From Caldifarciminota bacterium (GTDB lineage: Bacteria; Hydrothermota; Tepidihabitantia; SM23-42): a stretch of 64,000 nt of DNA. How positions within the stretch are numbered: the stretch's first letter is position 1; every line of letters begins with the position of its first letter. Shown here piece after piece: positions 27,756-36,039 of this stretch. A model generated the notes under the pieces. The model was given only the letters and a program-made list of their open reading frames with translations, made no database searches and had not been told where the DNA came from. The stretch is taken from assembly GCA_020349965.1 (NCBI GenBank), contig CP070705.1:1808458-1872457 (forward strand), written 5' to 3'. The translations under genes and the position numbers were made by a program.

Positions 27756-29203
27756 AGAACCTCCCGAGGTTCCAGTGTATATATTTTGTCTTTCAGAGAC
27801 ATTAAACCAAGGTTTAGAAATCCGAAGCTGTAAAATAACAAAAATGGAATGAGTATCAGCTGCAGGTTCACAATTACATAGATAAGCGCGACGAATATGT
27901 AGACACCAAGCAGAATTTCGACAAAAGGCAGTACGGATTTGGACTCAACGCGATAACCCCTTGATTCACCGCCAGACTTAGGAGTGCGGCGGAAGACATT
28001 CTTCCGATTCAACCATCCCTCGATGACCGCATTTGAATTCGAGACTGACAGACCCATGCTGTAGGCTATTACACCCATAATGAAAGGTATCCGCCGCCGG
28101 TAATCCGGGTACAATTCACGTTGCGAAAGAAAATACAGATAAGGGTATCCCAATGCTCCGATGGTAAAGAATGACGCAAAGATGAAGTATCCGTCGGCGA
28201 CAATATGTTCGACCTTAAAGTAAACAATGATCGGTGAAAACAAAGCCAACCCGAGCATTGCCAGAAAATTTATGTGGCACGTCAGATGCACAAACGCTTC
28301 ATACTTTGCTACCTTTGCCAACCGGGCTCGCAGAACCCGTGGCAGTAATTTGCGCGCAACTTGGATCGTGCCTTTTGCCCAACGATTCTGTTGGATCTTA
28401 AAACTCTCCGCAGTAGCGGGTAATTCACCAAGAACGGCAAAATCATCGCGAAACTTAATCTTCCAGCCACGAAGTTGCACGCGGTACGATAGGTCAAGAT
28501 CTTCAGCAAGGGTATCGGTATGCCATCCACCGGCATCGGTAATAGCATCTTTGCGCCAGATGCCGCAGGTACCATTGAAATTGATGAAAAAACCAGCCCT
28601 ATAACGCAGTCGCTGCTCCATTGCGAAATGGTTATCGAGACCAATGGCTTGTGCCCGCGTAAGCAGGGAATCATCATGGTTGAGATGCCCCCAACGGGAT
28701 TGAACGCCGGCAACCTTGGGTGAAGTGAACTCGGGCAGCAATTCTTTCAGAAAATCGGGCGAAGGTACGAAATCCGCGTCAAAGATGGCGATATATTCCC
28801 CCTTTGCAGAGGCAAGGCCATATTGCAGTGCCCCTGCCTTATAACCGTCACGCGAACCCCGCCGTATGTGACAGATATCGAAACGCCGCTTCCTGTATTC
28901 GTCAATCAGCCGCGCCGCAATGTCGCTCGTATCGTCACTCGAATCGTCAAGCACTTGGATCTCGAGTTTGCTCTGCGGGTAGTCCAACTCGGTAACACTC
29001 TTGATAAGCCGGTGCACCACATACTTCTCATTGTAGATTGGCAGTTGGACCGTTACCCGTGGATACTCGCTGAGTTTCTTTGGCTTTCTATGACGACGAT
29101 TCCTGAGTTTGTAATAATAGTATATGAGAATGAACGAGTGCATTGAATAGAAGAACAAGATGACGAGAAGTGCAGTATAGAAGGCAAGTATGGCGCTAAT
29201 CAA
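27734..29203 (-). CDS. Membrane glycosyltransferase, GT2 (cellulose/mannan-synthase like)
   Basis: 489 residues. An N-terminal membrane helix (about 3-28) is followed by a GT2 catalytic domain with [26 protein letters not shown], the metal-binding FDADF (about 142), the acceptor motif [11 protein letters not shown] (about 228) and the processive signature QQNRWAKG (about 269). Several membrane helices lie after residue 310. The QxxRW motif marks a processive or CslA-type enzyme making a beta-linked polysaccharide or lipid-linked sugar. The ATG overlaps the stop of the upstream lipoprotein gene by four bases (ATGA). Product sugar unknown; a role in surface glycan for the neighbouring secretion genes is inference. 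Confidence 0.88.
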   Translation of the reverse strand: MISAILAFYTALLVILFFYSMHSFILIYYYYKLRNRRHRKPKKLSEYPRVTVQLPIYNEKYVVHRLIKSVTELDYPQSKLEIQVLDDSSDDTSDIAARLIDEYRKRRFDICHIRRGSRDGYKAGALQYGLASAKGEYIAIFDADFVPSPDFLKELLPEFTSPKVAGVQSRWGHLNHDDSLLTRAQAIGLDNHFAMEQRLRYRAGFFINFNGTCGIWRKDAITDAGGWHTDTLAEDLDLSYRVQLRGWKIKFRDDFAVLGELPATAESFKIQQNRWAKGTIQVARKLLPRVLRARLAKVAKYEAFVHLTCHINFLAMLGLALFSPIIVYFKVEHIVADGYFIFASFFTIGALGYPYLYFLSQRELYPDYRRRIPFIMGVIAYSMGLSVSNSNAVIEGWLNRKNVFRRTPKSGGESRGYRVESKSVLPFVEILLGVYIFVALIYVIVNLQLILIPFLLFYSFGFLNLGLMSLKDKIYTLEPREVLCSRESS

Positions 29204-30405
29204 TGAATTGCTCCGCCTGAGAATATGATTCGGAGTGTGTCCAGCGGCTGGAGAATATACGCCCTTAGGATTTCCATTTCATGGTATTGCATTTCGGGAT
29301 ATAAATCTATTCTATTCAATCTCTTCAACGTGTCAATAGTCACGGTGGCCACCAGTATGGAGTCCACCAGGAGTGCCATCGTGGAAGGCAGGTTACGCTT
29401 TTTCCGCAAGACCAGAGAAAGATACGGTGTAGAGCGCTGATCGAAATGGACACTGACATCGCGAATGTCATGTTCCGTCATCAGGCTATCCGACAGAAAA
29501 ATCGGCTTGTTGTGGTCGTCACCAAGATACGCCACCCGGCACGCGAGCTCGGCCCTTGTTGCAACGGCATGAAGAACCATGCCGCCTGGCCGCAGCAATG
29601 CCTCAATATCTCCGATCCCATAATGGGCAGGAACGGAAAGATGCAACCCCTCTTTAATTCTCCTAATCCGGTAGTCAATATTCAATATTCCCAACCTCTT
29701 TTTCAGCAAGCGCAGACCCTCATTGTTCAATGCCCCAGTCACCAGGTAATCCAGCCGATCCTTTTTCGGCGGTTTCACCCTGCCCCTCGAATTGAAACCC
29801 CAGACCCTGGCAGACCAGAATGTCGAAGAATCGGGCAACCCTGCCCAGACATAGGATGGCAGGAAATCATCATCCGATATTTTGATCAAACCGATCATCT
29901 CTTTACGCCGTTCAGGCTCGAGAAACGGAACGTTAGCCACGAAACGGTACCAGTATCCATGGTCAAAGCCCTGGTATTCGTACCTGTCCGTCGTCAGGAT
30001 CCGGCTCAGCTGTGTCAGAAAGTCGGACTGCTCACCGCGCGAATTCTTCTCCCAACTACCATTTCCTCTTGTATACTCTAAATGACCCAAACCTATGTAT
30101 TCAAAATCTTGGGTCTCACCGGCACCCAACCACGAACCCGATACGCGCTCGCCCATGCCGACCTCGCAGTAACCTCTTGCTTTCACACTCACTGACCGCA
30201 TCTTCGTCTCGTATTCGTAACTGAACGACCTCTGCCGACTGACATTCGCGATCCACTCGTAGACGTCCTTCTCTGGATCAGGAACGTATTTAACGTATTG
30301 CACACAGCCGGTGAGAACGACCAGGAGCAGAATGATACTGCTATATATGAAGGCAACGAGCTGCGCACGGAGGAACCTAATCACTCCAAGACACGCCTCG
30401 CTCAT
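29200..30405 (-). CDS. Lipoprotein with SecD P1-like C-terminal region
   Basis: 401 residues from ATG 30405; the open frame extends to 30477, but the TAATAT -10 box lies just 5 bases before 30405, so the shorter form is chosen. A hydrophobic stretch ends in lipobox VVLTGC. The middle (about 60-225) has no recognised family. The last ~170 residues (EGLRLLKKRLGILNIDYRI, LLRPGGMVLHAV, LMTEHDIRDVSVHFD, VDSILVATVTID) resemble the periplasmic P1 head of SecD, without SecD's membrane helices. An export-associated role is therefore inferred, not shown. First gene of the GT2-Trm112-C25-ACT operon. Confidence 0.65.
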   Translation of the reverse strand: MSEACLGVIRFLRAQLVAFIYSSIILLLVVLTGCVQYVKYVPDPEKDVYEWIANVSRQRSFSYEYETKMRSVSVKARGYCEVGMGERVSGSWLGAGETQDFEYIGLGHLEYTRGNGSWEKNSRGEQSDFLTQLSRILTTDRYEYQGFDHGYWYRFVANVPFLEPERRKEMIGLIKISDDDFLPSYVWAGLPDSSTFWSARVWGFNSRGRVKPPKKDRLDYLVTGALNNEGLRLLKKRLGILNIDYRIRRIKEGLHLSVPAHYGIGDIEALLRPGGMVLHAVATRAELACRVAYLGDDHNKPIFLSDSLMTEHDIRDVSVHFDQRSTPYLSLVLRKKRNLPSTMALLVDSILVATVTIDTLKRLNRIDLYPEMQYHEMEILRAYILQPLDTLRIIFSGGAIH

Positions 30406-30410
30406 CGTCA

Positions 30411-30438
30411 ATATTAGCGGAAAAATTACCAAAATCAA
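30411..30438 (-). promoter_or_regulatory. Leaderless-type promoter of the envelope operon
   Basis: Minus-strand TTGATT (30433-30438), 16-base spacer, TAATAT (30411-30416), 5 bases, ATG at 30405. It fixes the start of the SecD-like lipoprotein gene. Confidence 0.65.
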
Positions 30439-30614
30439 TAGTAACGTCTTAAAACAGGAACACCCGGCTCTCGACAAATACGAGTATCAAGACGACTGCC
30501 GAGAAATACACATTTTGAAATTCGAATGGCCGAAAACACAGGGCGTGGCTGACCAGGTCGGCAGGGTATCGGTCAAGGAAGACCAGCAGAGTCTCGTTTC
30601 CGCAACAAAACGAG

Positions 30615-30642
30615 TTGACATCCATCTCTTTTTGATTACTAT
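30615..30642 (+). promoter_or_regulatory. Leaderless-type promoter of the LpoA-like gene
   Basis: TTGACA (30615-30620), 16-base spacer, TACTAT (30637-30642), 7 bases, ATG at 30650. No Shine-Dalgarno is present. Divergent from the 30411-30438 promoter. Confidence 0.7.
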
Positions 30643-30649
30643 TTGGAAC

Positions 30650-32302
30650 ATGAACCGGCGAAAGGTCCTCCTCTTGCTCGTTGTATCCTTACTCGGGTGT
30701 GCGACGTTCGGACCGAGACCTGCCACCGATATACCGAGAGAGAGAGCAGAAGAAAACGCCGCCATTATCTTCGAAAGAGGCAACGATCTCTTCAAACGCA
30801 GGGACTATGAAAACGCCCTGCTGGCATTTGAAGAAATTGTCAGTCGGTATGCGGCGACCGATCCGTACGAACCAGCAATTTACCTGACAGCGTTCTGCCA
30901 TTACAAGCTGGCACGATATAAAAATGCGGTGTCATTCGGGGAAAGATACATAAAAGAATTCTACAAATCCAAGTACTACCTCAATGCCGTATCGCTCGTG
31001 GGAGAATCCTACTTCAGTCTGAGAGAGGAATACGAAGCCACGTACTACCTAACTAAGTTCTATGTCCAGACGCCTGACACCTCGGCCAAACAGAAGGCAT
31101 TTGAGCGCATTATCGAACTCTTACCGACACTGTCCATGGCCGAGCTGGAAAAGCTACATCGTTTGTTCATGGCCGACGACATCGATGAGCATTTCCTTTA
31201 CCACCTTGCGCAAGCAGAGGCCCAGAAGGGAAGGAAGGAAGATGCTGAGAGAGACTTCAACCTGCTGGTGCGTCGCTTCCCGGAAACACAGTATCTCTAC
31301 GAAGCGGAGGAATACAAGAGATTCATCAGCTTAGGGCAAGCTTCTGGACAGGCTGGCGTACTGCTTCCGCTAACCGGTAAGTTTTCAAACATCGGACAAG
31401 ATCTGCTTCAGGTTGTCCGTACGTTCGAGAGGAACAAAACGCTACCATTCTCCTTACATGTATTGGACACAAAGTCGGATCCGATCGAAGCTACACTCGC
31501 CGCGCACAGGCTGGCTGAAGAATTACGTGTAGATTTCCTCATAGCACCCATCAGCTCATTCGAAACATTCGCAGTGTGCGGCTACGCATACGGTAAGGCG
31601 ATCCCGATCATATTACCGATAAGCGGAGAAGCAAGGCTTGAGTCAATACCACTGGTCTTCACGCGGGGGCAGTCCAATGAGGACCAGGCGCGCATGGCCG
31701 CGCGGTTCGGTGCTTACGATAAAGGTCTGAACAGGTTCGCTATTCTCTATCCTGAGGACGGCCACCATCGTAGTGTGGCCCAAGCCTTCGCTCAGGAAGT
31801 AGTAAGAAACAACCGCGAAGTCGTGGCCATGGTCAGCTTTCCACCGGATTCGATCACCCTTCAAAAAGAAATCGAAGCGATCAAGAAAAAGGAACCGGGC
31901 GCACTATTTCTCGCAATGGGTACCGACATGATCATTAATGTGGCACCACAGGTTGCATACTACGGGCTCGAGTCAATCACGCTGCTCGGCACGGACGGGT
32001 TCCACAGCGAGCGTGTTCCACGACTTGGTGAGAAGTACGTTGAGGGAGCCATATTCGTCGCACCGTCGACAATCGACGACGCGATTTCGAAGCAACTCAA
32101 GACCGCGGGTCTTACCATCAATGAATTTACGGCATCATTCTACACGTTGCTCCAGCAACTGCAGGCAATCACCAACTACGAGCGTGCACAACTTCCACGG
32201 ATGATCAAGGAAACGCTTCACGGCACCGAGATTTTCGGTGTCTACGAAATCAAAGATGGTGAATTCATCAAACTCGCCGACATCACGAAAAGCCAGGGGT
32301 GA
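30650..32302 (+). CDS. LpoA-like lipoprotein: TPR plus periplasmic-binding domain
   Basis: 550 residues from ATG 30650; the frame is open to 30311 but the promoter geometry and a lipoprotein signal (MNRRKVLLLLVVSLLGC) fix this start. Residues about 35-235 form TPR-like repeats (FERGNDLFKRRDYENALLAFEE). Residues about 240-550 form a type I periplasmic-binding fold (QAGVLLPLTGKFSNIGQDLL, RFAILYPEDGHHRSVAQAF, SITLLGTDGFHSE). TPR plus this fold on a lipoprotein is the architecture of LpoA, the outer-membrane activator of penicillin-binding protein 1A; amino-acid ABC receptors share only the second part. No ABC transporter genes are adjacent, which favours the LpoA-like reading. Confidence 0.78.
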   Translation: MNRRKVLLLLVVSLLGCATFGPRPATDIPRERAEENAAIIFERGNDLFKRRDYENALLAFEEIVSRYAATDPYEPAIYLTAFCHYKLARYKNAVSFGERYIKEFYKSKYYLNAVSLVGESYFSLREEYEATYYLTKFYVQTPDTSAKQKAFERIIELLPTLSMAELEKLHRLFMADDIDEHFLYHLAQAEAQKGRKEDAERDFNLLVRRFPETQYLYEAEEYKRFISLGQASGQAGVLLPLTGKFSNIGQDLLQVVRTFERNKTLPFSLHVLDTKSDPIEATLAAHRLAEELRVDFLIAPISSFETFAVCGYAYGKAIPIILPISGEARLESIPLVFTRGQSNEDQARMAARFGAYDKGLNRFAILYPEDGHHRSVAQAFAQEVVRNNREVVAMVSFPPDSITLQKEIEAIKKKEPGALFLAMGTDMIINVAPQVAYYGLESITLLGTDGFHSERVPRLGEKYVEGAIFVAPSTIDDAISKQLKTAGLTINEFTASFYTLLQQLQAITNYERAQLPRMIKETLHGTEIFGVYEIKDGEFIKLADITKSQG

Positions 32303-32371
32303 TGAGATGCCTCCTTGTCATCTCGCGACTCGCTTCTTTCATAGAGTATGAAACACACAAAGGAGTAAAAG

Positions 32372-32593
32372 ATGGCAAAGAAGGAGAAGAAGAAAAAGGA
32401 GAAACCAACAAAGAAGGAAACATCTCTTGCCACGGTTAGATTCTCCAGGAAGAACACCTTATTCTTCGGAATCGGACTAATTCTCATTATCGCCGGCTTT
32501 GTGCTGCTTGCAAAAGGTGACATAGTTGTTGCACCCATTCTCCTCATTGTCGGTTATCTCGTCTTTTTCCCGCTCGGCATACTGCTTAAGTAG
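32372..32593 (+). CDS. Small membrane protein (DUF3098-like)
   Basis: 73 residues: a Lys/Glu-rich N-terminus (MAKKEKKKKEKPTKKE), then FSRKNTLFFGIGLILIIAGF and a second hydrophobic segment APILLIVGYLVFFPLGILL. The FxxKN start of helix one and the small Gly-rich turn (LAKGD) resemble DUF3098, a family of short inner-membrane proteins often found near division genes in Bacteroidota. AGGAG is six bases upstream of the ATG. It lies between the LpoA-like gene (69 bases) and the QueG-like gene. Function unknown. Confidence 0.7.
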   Translation: MAKKEKKKKEKPTKKETSLATVRFSRKNTLFFGIGLILIIAGFVLLAKGDIVVAPILLIVGYLVFFPLGILLK

Positions 32594-32627
32594 CATACAG
32601 TAAGGGTAAGACAAACCAAGATAGTTC

Positions 32628-33647
32628 GTGATTGATGCTGAGATTATTAGGACCCTCGGGCGACAATTCGGAATAGATCAATTACGAATAACAACAGCAC
32701 AACCGTTCACTGACGCGAAACGCCGTATCAATCAACAGCGTGATGCCGGTCTCTTCTTGAACAGTGAACGCTGGCACCGCAGGGACATCGACCGTTATTG
32801 TGACGCAAGAACCCTGTTGACCGGTGCAAAATCGATCATTGTGGCATGCCAGTGTTACCTTACTTCGGAAACGGATGACTCGAACACACCGGGTAATCCG
32901 CGTGGTCTGATCGCCCGCTACACCTGGCGCAATCACTATGCCGATCTGAAAGGACGCCTCAGTAAACTCGCCGCTCTCCTGAAACGTCAATACTCGGCAC
33001 GATCTCTTGCACTGTCAAACGGTGAGATCGCTGAAAAACCAACCGCAGAACGCAGTGGCCTCGGTCATTACGGTAAGAATAGTCTTCTGATAAATGAAGA
33101 GTATGGTTCGAGGATCGTACTGGGCGAAATCATCACCGACATTGAGATACAACCAGATCGACCCGTCACTCTCGAATGTGGTGAATGCGGACAATGTCTG
33201 ACCGCATGCCCGACCAATGCATTCGTCGAACCGTTCATTCTCGACCGGAGACGGTGCATCCAGGCACTAACTAATTGGTATGGAGTCCTGCCAGATGAAA
33301 TCGCACGAGTCTGGAAGAACCGGCTGTACGGATGCTCAGACTGTCAGGATGCATGCCCGGCAAACGCACATGTCAAGGCACAACCTCCCCGGACCGACAT
33401 TGGTTATGTGGGGCCCTCAGTTCCTTTGATGGATATCCTGACGATGTCCGAAGATGTATACCGACAAAGATTCGCCCGCAATCAGATGGGCGCTCACTGG
33501 GTCGATTTCAGAGCCATACAGCGAAATGCCCTCGTTGCACTCGGTAATGTCCGGGATCGCGAGATGCTGCCCCTGCTCCGGCAATATTGTACGAACACAG
33601 ACCCTGTACTCAGGCAGACTGCGACCTGGGCAGCGGCACAATTCTGA
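32628..33647 (+). CDS. QueG-family 4Fe-4S double-cluster protein
   Basis: 339 residues. N-terminal cobalamin-type region (AKSIIVACQCYL; GLGHYGKNSLLI at about 146), two 4Fe-4S motifs CGECGQCLTACP (about 186) and CSDCQDACP (about 237), and a C-terminal HEAT-like repeat (QRNALVALGNVRDREMLPLL). QueG reduces epoxyqueuosine to queuosine in tRNA using cobalamin and two clusters. The overall plan fits, but the segment before EKPTAERSGLG reads LALSNGEIA where QueG has a catalytic Asp (VD), so the chemistry may differ or the family may be a sister group. GTG start, weak Shine-Dalgarno. No other queuosine gene is in the window. Confidence 0.75.
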   Translation: MIDAEIIRTLGRQFGIDQLRITTAQPFTDAKRRINQQRDAGLFLNSERWHRRDIDRYCDARTLLTGAKSIIVACQCYLTSETDDSNTPGNPRGLIARYTWRNHYADLKGRLSKLAALLKRQYSARSLALSNGEIAEKPTAERSGLGHYGKNSLLINEEYGSRIVLGEIITDIEIQPDRPVTLECGECGQCLTACPTNAFVEPFILDRRRCIQALTNWYGVLPDEIARVWKNRLYGCSDCQDACPANAHVKAQPPRTDIGYVGPSVPLMDILTMSEDVYRQRFARNQMGAHWVDFRAIQRNALVALGNVRDREMLPLLRQYCTNTDPVLRQTATWAAAQF

Positions 33648-33892
33648 CACACAATCGCTCCCGGGTGATCGGGAAACCCGGAGAAAGACAGAAGTTAAGA
33701 CGTTCAGACATAAGCACACCAGCGGAACATATTATCGACCCCAAGACGAACAGCGGAAAAGCATATCGCCGACAAGACGGGTCTTGCATTTCCTGGTGTA
33801 TCAGTACTCTGATAATCTGTCCACTGATTTTCTGATTACCTGATGCACCTGTTGTCATATCGTGAACCGTATATCTACCTTTGAACGAATCA
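33648..33892. other. Intergenic region, no gene seen
   Basis: About 245 bases between the QueG-like gene and the DUF1844 promoter. A GC-rich imperfect hairpin (CTCCCGGGT pairing with ACCCGGAG, near 33658-33682) could end upstream transcription but lacks a T-run. No plausible small gene is visible. Confidence 0.5.
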
Positions 33893-33920
33893 TTGACTTT
33901 TTGCGAGGTGTTCATATAAT
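33893..33920 (+). promoter_or_regulatory. Leaderless-type promoter of the DUF1844-DUF2723 pair
   Basis: TTGACT (33893-33898), 16-base spacer, TATAAT (33915-33920), 5 bases, ATG at 33926. There is no room for a Shine-Dalgarno after the expected transcription start. Confidence 0.8.
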
Positions 33921-33925
33921 CTCCC

Positions 33926-34246
33926 ATGATTGAAACGAACGACGAAGAGAAAAAAGACGAGAAACAAGACGAATCGAAGGAAACACCAAAGCTGCTCGAT
34001 GAGCCGATCGCGGTTAAAGACATCGTCTACATGACCATACTATCGCTGGAGAGCAAAGCCTGGGCATATCTTGACCTCGTTGCGCACCCAGAAACTCAAA
34101 AACACAAAAAAGACCCCAAGGAAGCAAAAGCGGCGATCGACGCCATAGATGCCCTTTATAAGATAATCGAAGCAGATCTCGACCCAAAAGAAAAAAAAGA
34201 TATCCAGGTTCGGCTGACTAATCTACGACTCAATTTTGCCAAGTAG
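33926..34246 (+). CDS. DUF1844 protein
   Basis: 106 residues: a highly charged N-terminus (about 1-28) followed by the DUF1844 core, IVYMTILSLESKAWAYLDLV, AHPETQKHKKDPKEAKAAID and LYKIIEADLDPKE. In many bacteria this family is a small alpha-helical protein of unknown function found near division or tRNA-modification genes. The gene begins five bases after a consensus -10 box. Its stop overlaps the possible TTG start of the DUF2723 gene by 11 bases. Confidence 0.85.
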   Translation: MIETNDEEKKDEKQDESKETPKLLDEPIAVKDIVYMTILSLESKAWAYLDLVAHPETQKHKKDPKEAKAAIDAIDALYKIIEADLDPKEKKDIQVRLTNLRLNFAK

Positions 34247-35957
34247 CCAGATCGCACTACCGCTGCGCCGTTTCGGCATCATAATTGTCGTCCTCGCGTC
34301 AATTCTGACCGTTTATCTATTCTCACTGTGCCCGGATGTATACACCATCGACTCGGGTGAACTAGCAACGGTCTCTTATACCCTTGGCATCGCACACCCC
34401 ACAGGGTACCCCCTTTATACACTCATCTCCTACTTCTTTGCTCACATTCCCGGTGAACCGATACGGAATCTTAATGCTCTGTCAGCACTATTCTCGGCCG
34501 CGGCCGCCGCCTTCCTGTTTCTCATATCGCGGCACGTGACGAGAAATGCTTATGCATCCGTTCTCATTGTCTCTCTTTTCGCATTCTCGCCGATCATCTG
34601 GCGCATGTCTGTCACCAACGAAGTGTACCCTTTGACCGTTCTATTCTCGGCCATCCTCATATTCTTGCTCTTCCGCCTGGAGAGCGACCGTATATACTAT
34701 CTGTTGTTGTACGTCGCCGGATTGAGCCTCACTAACCACATGATGGTCTTTTCGCTTGTCCTGCCATTATTCCTGTACGCCTTATTCATACATCGCCCAG
34801 GTCTGCACAAAACAATCATAGGCTTGCTCTTCCTCTTTCTGGGATTATCACTATACATGTACCTGATGACACGCACGATGGGTAATGCCAAATATGCCTG
34901 GGGAAATACCGAGAATCTTCAGCGACTGCTCTGGCACATGACTGGAAAACAATACCAGATATGGATGTTTTCATCGTCGCCTGCCGAAGTATTGACGAAT
35001 CTCGCCGGTGCTGCGAAATTCCTACTCCGCAATCTACTCTATATCTTGATCATACCCTCTGTCTACGGTTTTTATGTGTTGTACAGAAAAGATCGTGCAA
35101 AATTGTGGCTTCTGCTTACCATACTCGTTCTGAATATTCTGTATACAATCAACTATTCGATTCCCGACATCGAAGCGTACTTCATACCCAGCTTCATCGT
35201 ACTTCTCGTCAGCCTTGCATACGCGATGGTAAATTTTTCAAAATACCTCAGATTATTCGTTATCCTCCCCATAGCATTGGCAATCCCGTTCCTCAATTAT
35301 AGATCCTGTACGCTGCGGGACAATTATTTTGCTGTAGACCTGGCGCGCGCAAACATGTCATCCCTCCCTGATTCAAGTCTCTTCATCACAACCTACTGGG
35401 ATATCTACTCGCCCATTATGTACCTCAGGGAAATCAAAAAAGAGCGAACCGACATCGTAGTGATCGACAAGGAGCTATTGCGCCGAACATGGTATCTGAA
35501 GTATCTCGAACGTGAATACCCCGATTTCTTCAGATCCACTCGTCAGGATATCGAAGCATATCTCATTGAATTGATGAAGTTCGAGTACGACCGCCCATAT
35601 TTGCCGCACGTCATCCAATCCAGATTTCTCAATATGATCGAGAGTTTCGTCGACGCCAAAACACAAGAAGGCGTGTACATTGCATCATCTCCCCAAGACA
35701 TGGACCTGAACGCGATCAAGCCACAATATCGTCGGCTCCCATATGGACTCGCGATCAGGATCACCCCTGACTCGACCATTGATCCCTTTGACTTCAACCG
35801 TTTCCTTCTGAAGAGACCTCCGGTGGTCAATGATCCCCGGCAGGAATACAACATGCAGATCGTCCGCGGTATGCTTATCGCCAATATCAATTACCTCGTA
35901 AGAACCGGACGGGCGGCGAAAGCGGCAAAGGTCCAAGCAATACTCAATTCCCTCTAA
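34236..35957 (+). CDS. DUF2723 membrane protein (GT-C-like glycosyltransferase)
   Basis: 573 residues with about ten membrane helices in the first 375 and a soluble C-terminal region. The N-terminal motif CPDVYTIDSGELATVSYTLG and GIAHPTGYPLYT are the hallmark of DUF2723, related to GT-C protein O-mannosyltransferases that use lipid-linked sugars on the periplasmic side. FSPIIWRMSVTNEVYPL follows as in the family. The start is uncertain; TTG at 34236 gives a short soluble start, and no Shine-Dalgarno is clear, so coupling to the overlapping DUF1844 gene is likely. In Bacteroidota the family glycosylates secreted proteins; here that is inference. Confidence 0.85.
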   Translation: MPSSQIALPLRRFGIIIVVLASILTVYLFSLCPDVYTIDSGELATVSYTLGIAHPTGYPLYTLISYFFAHIPGEPIRNLNALSALFSAAAAAFLFLISRHVTRNAYASVLIVSLFAFSPIIWRMSVTNEVYPLTVLFSAILIFLLFRLESDRIYYLLLYVAGLSLTNHMMVFSLVLPLFLYALFIHRPGLHKTIIGLLFLFLGLSLYMYLMTRTMGNAKYAWGNTENLQRLLWHMTGKQYQIWMFSSSPAEVLTNLAGAAKFLLRNLLYILIIPSVYGFYVLYRKDRAKLWLLLTILVLNILYTINYSIPDIEAYFIPSFIVLLVSLAYAMVNFSKYLRLFVILPIALAIPFLNYRSCTLRDNYFAVDLARANMSSLPDSSLFITTYWDIYSPIMYLREIKKERTDIVVIDKELLRRTWYLKYLEREYPDFFRSTRQDIEAYLIELMKFEYDRPYLPHVIQSRFLNMIESFVDAKTQEGVYIASSPQDMDLNAIKPQYRRLPYGLAIRITPDSTIDPFDFNRFLLKRPPVVNDPRQEYNMQIVRGMLIANINYLVRTGRAAKAAKVQAILNSL

Positions 35958-36006
35958 GCCCTTGGGCCAGCGATCTTTTCATAGGTGATTCCAGAATTGA
36001 AACATC

Positions 36007-36034
36007 TTGACAATTCCACACTCAAGTCTATAAT
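36007..36034 (+). promoter_or_regulatory. Leaderless-type promoter of carbamate kinase
   Basis: TTGACA (36007-36012), 16-base spacer, TATAAT (36029-36034), both perfect, then TTGAG and ATG at 36040. The clearest case of the -10 box abutting a start codon. Confidence 0.85.
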
Positions 36035-36039
36035 TTGAG

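Noticed and set aside
30311-30649. N-terminal extension of the LpoA-like protein
   Set aside because: It would place 113 non-conserved residues before a clear lipoprotein signal and includes the promoter of the gene.
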